64,000 nt of DNA from Thiohalophilus thiocyanatoxydans. Its GTDB lineage: Bacteria; Pseudomonadota; Gammaproteobacteria; UBA6429; Thiohalophilaceae. Below, one piece after another: positions 57,843 to 64,000 of this stretch. The translations under genes and the position numbers were made by a program. The first letter of the stretch is position 1; each line of letters starts with the position of its first letter. The notes under the pieces were generated by a model. That model worked only from the letters and a program-made list of their open reading frames with translations, had not been told where the DNA came from and did no database searches. Location of the stretch: assembly GCF_004366735.1 (NCBI RefSeq), contig NZ_SOQX01000004.1, positions 102,705 through 166,704 of the forward strand, written 5' to 3'.

Positions 57843-58169
57843 TTATTCGACGGGCTGTTTTTTCAGACCGCCCTCGGCGCGATGATGGTCGGTCAGTTTT
57901 TCCTTGTGCTTCTTGATTTGCCGGTCAAGCTTGTCGGTCATGGCATCGATAGCGGCGTACATGTCGTCGTTTTCTGCATTGGCGAATAACTCGCCGCCGC
58001 TGATATGCACGGTGGCTTCGGCTTTTTGACGGTTCTTTTCCACACTCAGAATCACATGGACATTGGTTACATTATCAAAGTGGCGTTCGACACGTTCCAG
58101 CTTGCTGATGACGTAATCGTGCATGGATTCGGTGATTTCGACGTGATGGCCTGTAATATTGACTTGCAT
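57843..58169 (-). CDS. hpf: Ribosome hibernation promoting factor HPF
   Basis: A 108-residue protein that helps form inactive 100S ribosomes in stationary phase. It has the family start MQVNITGHHVEITESMHDYVISKLERVERH and a typical basic C-terminal tail (short form). ATG 58169 has AGGAG six bases upstream, which fixes the start; the open frame reaches 58304 inside rpoN. Confidence 0.96.
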   Translation of the reverse strand: MQVNITGHHVEITESMHDYVISKLERVERHFDNVTNVHVILSVEKNRQKAEATVHISGGELFANAENDDMYAAIDAMTDKLDRQIKKHKEKLTDHHRAEGGLKKQPVE

Positions 58170-58182
58170 GGTTATCTCCTGG

Positions 58183-59685
58183 TTATGCCAGACGTTTGCG
58201 TTCATTGGAAGGTGGAATCGCCAGTGCCTCTCGGTATTTAGCGACGGTTCGGCGGGCAACATTAATCCCTTTGTCCGAGAGGATCGTGGCGATTTTGCTG
58301 TCACTCAGCGGTTTGTTCGGTACTTCCTCGGCGACCAGCTTCTTGATCAGGGCCCGGATGGCCGTGGCCGAGGCCTCGCCACCGCTGGAGGTGGAGACGT
58401 GACTGGAGAAGAAATATTTCAGCTCATAGATGCCGCGCGGCGTGTGCATGTATTTTTTGGTCGTGACCCGCGAGATGGTGGATTCATGCATCTCGACCTC
58501 TTCGGCGATGTCATGCAATACCAGGGCTTTCATGGCTTCCTCGCCGTGCTCCAGAAACTCTTTCTGCCGTTCGACGATACTGGTGGCTACCTTGAGCAGG
58601 GTCTCGTTCCGGCTGGTAAGACTCTTGAGAAACCAGCGCGCCTCCTGGAGGTGGTTTTTCAACGTGGTGTTGTCCTCGTCGTTTTTCACCTGTTTGATCA
58701 GGCTGGCGTAATGGGGGTTGATGCGTAACCGCGGGGCGGCATCGGGATTGAGTTCGACGCGCCACTGGCCATTCACCTTGTTGACGATAACATCGGGGAT
58801 GATGTATTCGGGCTGGCCCGTATTAATCTGGCCGCCGGGGCGCGGGTTGAGCGAGGTGATCAGCTGTACCACGTCCCGGAGTTCGGTTTCATTCAGTTTC
58901 AGTTTGCGCTGCAACCGGGCGTAGTCGCGGTGGGCCAGCAGCTCAAAGTGCTGTTCGACCAGCTCCATGGCTTTTTGCACATGGGGGTGCTCCAGGGGAA
59001 ATTGCTTGAGTTGCAGAATCAGGCTTTCGCGCAGATCGCGGGCCGCCACGCCCGGCGGATCAAAATACTGGATACGATGCAGTACGGCCTCGATTTCATC
59101 CAGCTCGATCTCCTCATCACCCAGCGCTTGTTGCACCTCCTCGATGCCGCATCCCAGATAACCGTCGTCGTTGATCGAGTCGATGATGACCTCGGCGATA
59201 GCCCGGTCGGTATCGCTGAAATGACTCAGCTCCATCTGCCAGCGCAGGTAGTCCTGCAGTGTTTCATCGGTGGAACCGGAGACTTCGAAATCCGGCGCGG
59301 GTTCGGCCGGGCCACTGGTCTGTGTTGTGGCAAGGTTGTCATAGATGTCATCCCAGTTGCTGTCGACCGGCAGATCCTCGGGGATTTCGCCCGCCGGTTC
59401 GTTCGCGGCGGTTGCGGTCTCGTCGTTCTCCGCCACGTTTTGCGCGGCTTCCTGATTTTCCGCGCCGGGTGGGGCGTCGGCGACGGTATAGCTGTCCGCC
59501 GGTTCGGTATTTTCGTTGCGCTCCTCGCCTTCCTCGTCCATCTCCAGCATGAGATTGGAGTCCAGCGCATCCTGAATCTCGGTCTGCAGCTCAAGCGTCG
59601 ACAGTTGTAGCAGCCGAATGGCTTGCTGCAGCTGCGGGGTCATGGTCAGGTGCTGACCGAGTCGGAGTTGTAAGGTTTGCTTCAT
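58183..59685 (-). CDS. rpoN: RNA polymerase sigma-54 factor RpoN
   Basis: A 500-residue sigma factor. Region I starts MKQTLQLRLGQHLTMTPQLQQAIRLLQLS, an acidic region II follows (GEIPEDLPVDSNWDD), and the C-terminal RpoN box reads ARRTVAKYREAL. It directs -24/-12 promoters with AAA+ activators. A likely target in the window is amtB (promoter 24924-24939). ATG 59685 is chosen over an upstream in-frame codon. Confidence 0.98.
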   Translation of the reverse strand: MKQTLQLRLGQHLTMTPQLQQAIRLLQLSTLELQTEIQDALDSNLMLEMDEEGEERNENTEPADSYTVADAPPGAENQEAAQNVAENDETATAANEPAGEIPEDLPVDSNWDDIYDNLATTQTSGPAEPAPDFEVSGSTDETLQDYLRWQMELSHFSDTDRAIAEVIIDSINDDGYLGCGIEEVQQALGDEEIELDEIEAVLHRIQYFDPPGVAARDLRESLILQLKQFPLEHPHVQKAMELVEQHFELLAHRDYARLQRKLKLNETELRDVVQLITSLNPRPGGQINTGQPEYIIPDVIVNKVNGQWRVELNPDAAPRLRINPHYASLIKQVKNDEDNTTLKNHLQEARWFLKSLTSRNETLLKVATSIVERQKEFLEHGEEAMKALVLHDIAEEVEMHESTISRVTTKKYMHTPRGIYELKYFFSSHVSTSSGGEASATAIRALIKKLVAEEVPNKPLSDSKIATILSDKGINVARRTVAKYREALAIPPSNERKRLA

Positions 59686-59772
59686 ATTATGGTTGGGAAC
59701 AGGCCAGTCAACCAGCTCTCTGGCTGGGTTCAAATTTTAGCGTATTTCCGTGTTGAGTGCAGGGCCCAATTC

Positions 59773-60498
59773 CTAGAGCCTGAAATTTTCACCCAAATAG
59801 ACCTTGCGAACCTGCTTGTTCTGCAGCAGTTGCTCCGGCTCGCCCCGGGCGATGACCTCACCGGCATTGATGATATAGGCCCGCTCGCAGATCCCCAGGG
59901 TTTCGCGAACATTATGGTCGGTTATCAGGACGCCGATGCCGCGGTCTTTCAGGTGACGAATGATACTCTGAATATCCAGCACCGAGATAGGATCCACCCC
60001 GGCAAACGGTTCGTCGAGGAGAATAAAGCGCGGCTCGGTAGCCAGGGCGCGGGCGATCTCCACCCGGCGGCGCTCGCCACCGGAGAGGCTCATGCCGGTA
60101 GTCTGGCGAATGTGGCTGATGTGCAACTCTTCCAGCAGCTCCTCGAGTTTCTGCTGTTGCTGAAACGGGGCCAGTTCCTTGCGGGTCTGCAGAATCGCCA
60201 GGATATTCTCCGCCACGCTCAGTTTGCGAAACACCGAGGCCTCCTGGGGGAGATAACCGATACCGCGCCGCGCCCGCAGATGCATGGGCAGGGGGGTGAG
60301 ATCCTCGTCATCCAGCCCGATTGTGCCCTGGTCGGCCTTGATCAGACCCACGACCATATAAAAAGAGGTGGTCTTGCCGGCCCCGTTGGGGCCCAGCAGC
60401 CCGACGATCTCGCCACTGTCCACGGTCAGGGAGACATCCTTGACTACCTCGCGGCCTTTGTAGGATTTGCCCAGCTGGTTGGCGCTGAGGATGCTCAT
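59773..60498 (-). CDS. lptB: LPS export ABC transporter ATPase LptB
   Basis: A 241-residue ABC ATPase with Walker [15 protein letters not shown], signature [15 protein letters not shown], Walker [15 protein letters not shown] and the switch His in TDHNVRE. It powers the LptB2FG complex that pulls LPS from the inner membrane. The ATG overlaps the lptA stop by four bases. LptF and LptG are not in the window. Confidence 0.98.
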   Translation of the reverse strand: MSILSANQLGKSYKGREVVKDVSLTVDSGEIVGLLGPNGAGKTTSFYMVVGLIKADQGTIGLDDEDLTPLPMHLRARRGIGYLPQEASVFRKLSVAENILAILQTRKELAPFQQQQKLEELLEELHISHIRQTTGMSLSGGERRRVEIARALATEPRFILLDEPFAGVDPISVLDIQSIIRHLKDRGIGVLITDHNVRETLGICERAYIINAGEVIARGEPEQLLQNKQVRKVYLGENFRL

Positions 60499-61034
60499 TC
60501 ACCCGCGTCCTGTTTCTCTTTCGGTTCGATGATCGCGCGAACCCGTCCGTCGTCCTGTGAGTCGCCGGATTGCTTCGGGGCGGTGTCGCGGTTGGCCGTG
60601 ACAATGCTGTTGCTGGTATCGTAGTGAATGCGTTTGCCGCTGATGCGGTTGCCACTCTGTTTGACCCAGGCGTCCTCGAGCAACAGCAGTTCACCGTTTC
60701 GGGTGTTGTATTTCATGCGCCGGGCCTCGGAATAGACCATTTCCCGGTCATCCGGTTGTTGTTGCAGTTTGGCCGGTTCGCCAATCGCGATGATCCGGGT
60801 GACTTCCCCCTCTTCCAGATAGACGGTGATCTCCTCGGCGCGGATCTCCAGCGAGCCCTGTTTGAGAAACACATCACCCTCGTAATGGCTGAGCCCCTCG
60901 CGTTCATCGGCGCGCATGCGATCGGCGGTGATGTTCACCGGCTGCTCGCGATCGCTGCTCAGCGCCCCGGCGGATATCGAGATGCTACCCAGCAGGGCCA
61001 TCAGCAGCAGCGATTTAGCGCGGGTTAATAACAT
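60495..61034 (-). CDS. lptA: Periplasmic LPS-binding protein LptA
   Basis: A 179-residue exported protein with signal peptide ([16 protein letters not shown]), then [29 protein letters not shown], the usual start of the LptA jelly-roll. It bridges LptC and LptD in the LPS transport chain. ATG 61034 has GAGGA a few bases upstream. It overlaps lptC upstream by 20 bases and lptB by four. Confidence 0.95.
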   Translation of the reverse strand: MLLTRAKSLLLMALLGSISISAGALSSDREQPVNITADRMRADEREGLSHYEGDVFLKQGSLEIRAEEITVYLEEGEVTRIIAIGEPAKLQQQPDDREMVYSEARRMKYNTRNGELLLLEDAWVKQSGNRISGKRIHYDTSNSIVTANRDTAPKQSGDSQDDGRVRAIIEPKEKQDAGE

Positions 61035-61587
61035 AGGTTCCTCGGGTATCCGACAATAGTTCAAGCAGGCCCTGGGCCACATCCAGTTGCATGCCGATCG
61101 CCCGGGTCTCGCTGCTATCGCTGGTGATTGTAACAGCCGCATCGGTTTCAGCGTATTCCCGTTGGGGATAAACGGTCAGTTTCTCGGTCAGCAGGGTCAG
61201 TGCCTCGTCATGGTCGGTGGCCGGACGGTGCAGCTCCACCTCGCCGCTGAGCTCGACGCGTTCGCCCTGCTCGTAGACCACCCCCTGGTTGGCCTGGGCG
61301 GTCCAGGGCGGCAGATCCTGGCGAAACAGATCCAGCGTCAGCTGCTGAATCACGACGCTATCGTCATCGGGATAGTGCTCCAGATAATCGGCCACCAGCC
61401 GGTGTTTTGCCACGCCGTTTTCACCCATGCTGGTCGCGGTGAAGTTTTCCAGATAATAATCGGGATCGTGGCGGACTTCGCGGGAAATCACTCTCGGTTG
61501 GGTGTCAAGGTCGGTGAGCAGCCAGTTACTGAAGGCGCCGATCAGAATGACCAGCAGAATAATCGTGATAACTTGCAGTTTATTCAT
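61015..61587 (-). CDS. lptC: LPS export membrane protein LptC
   Basis: A 190-residue protein with a single N-terminal helix (VITIILLVILIGAFSNWLL) and a periplasmic LptA-like fold (PDYYLENFTATSMGENGVAKHRLVADYLEHYPDDD). It takes LPS from LptB2FG and passes it to LptA. It overlaps kdsC by 8 bases and lptA by 20, consistent with one operon. Confidence 0.95.
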   Translation of the reverse strand: MNKLQVITIILLVILIGAFSNWLLTDLDTQPRVISREVRHDPDYYLENFTATSMGENGVAKHRLVADYLEHYPDDDSVVIQQLTLDLFRQDLPPWTAQANQGVVYEQGERVELSGEVELHRPATDHDEALTLLTEKLTVYPQREYAETDAAVTITSDSSETRAIGMQLDVAQGLLELLSDTRGTYVINPR

Positions 61588-62107
61588 AGAGGAATTTGTT
61601 CAACTGCGCATCCAGCGTATTGTGCGCTTCCATGATCAGTTCACAGACATCACGCGCCGCGCCGTGGCCGCCGTTGTGTGGGGTCTGCCAGTGGGCGTGC
61701 TGCTTGGCCAGCGGATGGGCGTCCTGGACCGCGATGGCCAGCCCCGCGCGGCGCATGACCGGCAAATCGACCACATCGTCTCCCACATAGGCGGCCTGTT
61801 CCGGCGTCAGGCCCAGTTTGGCCACCAGCTCCTCGAAGGCCGGCAATTTTTCCAGCTGGCCCTGATAGACATGCTCGATGCCGAGGTTGTCCATCCGATG
61901 CTGGACCACGTTTGAGCTGCGGGCGGTGATCACGCCGATCGCCACGCCGCTCTCCTTGAGCAGCTTGATGCCAAACCCGTCCCGCGAATGAAACGCCTTG
62001 TATTCCTGGCCGTCGTCGCCGACAAACAGGCTGCCGTCGGTGAGTACGCCGTCCACGTCAAATACCACCAGTTCGATCTGGGCGGCGCGGGCAAGAACAT
62101 CTTTCAT
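61580..62107 (-). CDS. kdsC: 3-deoxy-D-manno-octulosonate 8-phosphate phosphatase KdsC
   Basis: A 175-residue HAD phosphatase that frees Kdo from Kdo-8-phosphate for LPS. It has the HAD motifs VVFDVDGVLTDGSLF and YVGDDVVDLPVM. In E. coli kdsD lies between yrbG and kdsC; here that position holds a 68-residue HMA protein, and no kdsD is in the window. Confidence 0.97.
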   Translation of the reverse strand: MKDVLARAAQIELVVFDVDGVLTDGSLFVGDDGQEYKAFHSRDGFGIKLLKESGVAIGVITARSSNVVQHRMDNLGIEHVYQGQLEKLPAFEELVAKLGLTPEQAAYVGDDVVDLPVMRRAGLAIAVQDAHPLAKQHAHWQTPHNGGHGAARDVCELIMEAHNTLDAQLNKFLYE

Positions 62108-62170
62108 AACAGTCGGTCCGGTTGTGTTTTGCTGAGTGTCTGCAAACTGTCTGACAAGCGCGGGGAGGCT

Positions 62171-62377
62171 TTATTCGGCGGCGGGATAACCCAGCTCCGC
62201 CAGCTTGTCGCGAATGGCCTGTTCCGACAGCTCCTCGCCTTCGATGCGCACCAGCCCGGTATCGATGGTGACCTCCACCTGGTTGATCCCGGGCAGGGTT
62301 TTCAGGCCGTTTTCGATGGCGGCGACACAACCGCCGCATTTGATGTTCCGGGCCGTGATTTGCAGTGTGTCACTCAT
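62171..62377 (-). CDS. Heavy-metal-associated domain protein (CopZ-like)
   Basis: A 68-residue single HMA domain with the metal-binding CxxC in NIKCGGCVAAIENGLKTLPG and the ferredoxin-like beta-alpha-beta pattern. It probably binds Cu(I) or another soft metal and passes it on. No copper ATPase is adjacent. It lies between yrbG (17 bases) and kdsC (63 bases), where kdsD would be in E. coli. Confidence 0.9.
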   Translation of the reverse strand: MSDTLQITARNIKCGGCVAAIENGLKTLPGINQVEVTIDTGLVRIEGEELSEQAIRDKLAELGYPAAE

Positions 62378-62394
62378 AAGCGCTCCTGGCTGTG

Positions 62395-63372
62395 TTAAAT
62401 CTGTTGGACATTAAAATAAAGCAGGGCGAGATAGGCAATATACGCCAATAATAGCAGGCCGCCCTCAAGGCGGTTGATTCGGCCATCCCCCTGCAGCCCG
62501 TAGGCCATGACAAACAGGGCGATGCTCAGGCCAATCATATACGGATAATCCCGGCTCAGAACCTCGGCGTCCAGCTGCAGGGGGCCGAGCAGCCCCGGAA
62601 TGCCGAGCACCACCAGCAGATTGAACATATTGGACCCGATTACATTGCCGATCGCAATGTCCGGCTCCTGGCGCAGGGCGCCCATCAGCGAGGCAGCCAG
62701 TTCCGGCAGGCTGGTGCCGATCGCCACAACCGTCAGGCCGATGATCAGATCGCTGACCCCGAAAAAGTGGGCGATATTTACCGCGCCCCAGACCAGGGCC
62801 CGCGAGCTGGCCAGTAACAGTACCAGGCCGATTACCAGCCACAGCAGCGCGCGCGGCGTCGTCATGGTGGGGATTTCACTGGCGTATTCGGCCTCCAGCG
62901 GATCGTGATCCTTGCGCTTGCCCAGCAGGACCATCCACCACAACATCAATACCATGCCGACGATCAGAATCAGCCCGTCCAGGCGCCCCAGTTCGCCGTC
63001 GGCGACCAGCACCAGGCTGACCAGCATGATCAGAAACATGACCGGGTATTCGCGGCGCAGGGTTTCGGAGCGGACCACCAGCGGCACCACCAGGGCGGTG
63101 ATCCCCAGCACCAGGGCGATATTGGCGATATTGGAGCCCAACGCATTGCCCACGGCCAGGCCGCCGTTACCGTCCAGGGTGGCGATGGCGGAGATCAGCA
63201 TCTCCGGCGCCGAGGTGCCCAGCCCCACGATGGTCAGGCCAATGACCAGCGGCGAGACCCCCAGATTACGGGCCGTGGCCCCGGCCCCCTGCACGAACCA
63301 GTCGGCGCCCTTGATCACAATGGCAAAACCGAGAATCACGGCAATAACGGAAAGCAGCATGTCGGTCGGCAT
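62395..63372 (-). CDS. yrbG: Calcium/sodium antiporter family protein YrbG
   Basis: A 325-residue membrane protein with about ten helices in two inverted halves. Both alpha-repeats are clear: VGLGTSAPEMLISAIA with GNALGSNIAN, and AIGTSLPELAASLMG with GNVIGSNMFN. It belongs to the cation/Ca2+ exchanger group. It is the first gene of the minus-strand run that ends at the HPr gene; its promoter should lie in 63373-63460. Confidence 0.93.
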   Translation of the reverse strand: MPTDMLLSVIAVILGFAIVIKGADWFVQGAGATARNLGVSPLVIGLTIVGLGTSAPEMLISAIATLDGNGGLAVGNALGSNIANIALVLGITALVVPLVVRSETLRREYPVMFLIMLVSLVLVADGELGRLDGLILIVGMVLMLWWMVLLGKRKDHDPLEAEYASEIPTMTTPRALLWLVIGLVLLLASSRALVWGAVNIAHFFGVSDLIIGLTVVAIGTSLPELAASLMGALRQEPDIAIGNVIGSNMFNLLVVLGIPGLLGPLQLDAEVLSRDYPYMIGLSIALFVMAYGLQGDGRINRLEGGLLLLAYIAYLALLYFNVQQI

Positions 63373-63460
63373 AAGAGAGGGTCGGGTTGTGGGCCAGATC
63401 GTTCGACGGCGTATGATACCAGCTTGTTACTGGGGTGCGAGGCGCTGTCCCAAGAAAAGC

Positions 63461-63670
63461 TTTCACCGCAGAGACGCAGAGCACGCAGAGATAATTGATT
63501 CAATAAATAAATCTGTGACAGACCGGGAACAGGGCGTCCAGTTTGGGCCGGGTGTTTTCACAAGATGCTCTTTGATGGAGCTGTGGTCGACATAAAACCA
63601 TGCCTGAGGCAAGCGACGGCCTGCTCATTGTGTAAATAATAACTCCGCGTTCTCTGCGTCTCTGCGGTGA
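63461..63670. repeat. Paired inverted-arm intergenic element (copy D)
   Basis: The left arm (63461-63490) reads tttcaccgcagagacgcaga and on; the right arm (63645-63670) reads ccgcgttctctgcgtctctg and on to gcggtga. About 154 bases lie between, with no gene. The element takes up most of the 313-base gap 63373-63685 upstream of yrbG; the remaining bases 63373-63460 show nothing else I can name. Confidence 0.88.
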
Positions 63671-63685
63671 GACTGATCTGTTCAC

Positions 63686-64000
63686 CTACTGCAGCTCGCG
63701 TTCGAGCTCCCTCTCCAGTTCCCGATCTTCGTCCGAGGGTTCGTAGCGCTCCCGTTCCGGGCGTGGCGGATTGCCGTCGTGTACCAGGCTGCGCCGGCGC
63801 TGCAGGTAGGCGTCGCGCATGAAGGTATAGGGATCGGCGCCGGACTCTTCCAGCATGCGGCTGGCGCCGAGCAGGTCCGCACGGTTGTCGATGGCGCGCA
63901 GTACGACCACGCTCCAGTAGACCTCGTCGTCCTCGATCTCCTGCAACGGCTCATAGTGCCAGTCGGCGACCCGTCCGCCGGTGTCGCGCAGGGTGCTGGG
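63686..64000 (-). CDS. C-terminal part of an unknown protein, cut by the window edge
   Basis: The minus-strand frame is open from the stop at 63686 to the window edge, so at least 104 C-terminal residues are visible. They include VADWHYEPLQEIEDDEVYWSV, a short helix with ASRMLEESGADPYTFMRDAY, and a tail of Arg/Glu-rich charge (DRELERELERELQ). No signal, membrane segment or known motif is seen in this part. The start and function lie outside the window. The gene ends next to repeat element D. Confidence 0.7.
   Translation of the reverse strand, partial: PSTLRDTGGRVADWHYEPLQEIEDDEVYWSVVVLRAIDNRADLLGASRMLEESGADPYTFMRDAYLQRRRSLVHDGNPPRPERERYEPSDEDRELERELERELQ

Noticed and set aside
51004-63670. 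Insertion sequences based on inverted arms
   Set aside because: The spaces between the arms are only about 137-155 bases and contain no transposase gene.

Overview
The window is a chromosomal stretch of a gammaproteobacterium with moderately high G+C. Several conserved gammaproteobacterial gene neighbourhoods are present nearly intact: miaB-ybeZ-ybeY-corC-lnt, leuS-lptE-holA, nadD-rsfS-rlmH, maf-rng-yhdP-nitrilase-tldD, yjgA-pmbA, and yrbG-kdsC-lptC-lptA-lptB-rpoN-hpf-ptsN-hprK-rapZ-EIIA-HPr. An HPr kinase (hprK) inside the rpoN cluster is not found in enteric bacteria, so a deeper-branching lineage such as the Chromatiales or relatives seems more likely. This is an inference from gene order and content; no rRNA or tRNA gene was seen to confirm it.

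Layout. Bases 1-603 hold two and a half copies of a long tandem repeat, followed by nadA on the minus strand. From 2 to 9 kb lie accessory and signalling genes: a DUF2786 protein, an FHA-adenylate/guanylate cyclase, a NERD-domain membrane protein, a 989-residue cyclic-nucleotide-binding/rhodanese/coiled-coil membrane protein and an outer-membrane-barrel-like protein. From 9 to 23 kb is lipid and redox metabolism: cfa coupled to a flavoprotein, a degenerate M48-like peptidase, a Nudix hydrolase, yggX, an A-type Fe-S carrier, an ATP-grasp ligase, an AmrS radical SAM protein, selO, a hotdog thioesterase, an unusual LpxA-like acyltransferase, fabA, fabB and a TlpA-like thioredoxin. From 23 to 28 kb are a response regulator with a dead GGDEF domain, a secreted LRV-repeat protein, amtB and a CPA2 antiporter. 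From 28 to 54 kb are mostly housekeeping operons on the plus strand for tRNA modification, ribosome maturation, lipoprotein and LPS assembly, proline and NAD biosynthesis, RNase G, YhdP and TldD/PmbA. From 54 to 63 kb is a long minus-strand block with mgtE, the regulatory PTS cassette, rpoN, the Lpt export genes, kdsC and yrbG. A gene of unknown function runs off the right edge.

How the parts work together. LptE, LptC, LptA, LptB and KdsC belong to LPS synthesis and export. RpoN is encoded here, and a good -24/-12 promoter lies in front of amtB, so nitrogen control may link the two. HprK, HPr, EIIA-Man-type, PtsN and RapZ form a permease-less regulatory phosphotransfer cassette. The FHA-cyclase and the cyclic-nucleotide-binding protein lie within 2 kb of each other and could be source and receiver of one second messenger.

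No prophage, insertion sequence, CRISPR array, defence island or obviously foreign block was seen. The most distinctive non-genic feature is a set of intergenic elements with paired inverted arms of the accgcagagacgcagag type near 11.8, 51.1, 53.3 and 63.6 kb, plus three other palindromic repeat types. The most notable protein-level oddities are an LpxA-like enzyme lacking two normally conserved histidines, three probable pseudo-enzyme domains, the Cfa-flavoprotein pair, and the Fe-S carrier/ATP-grasp/radical SAM trio.
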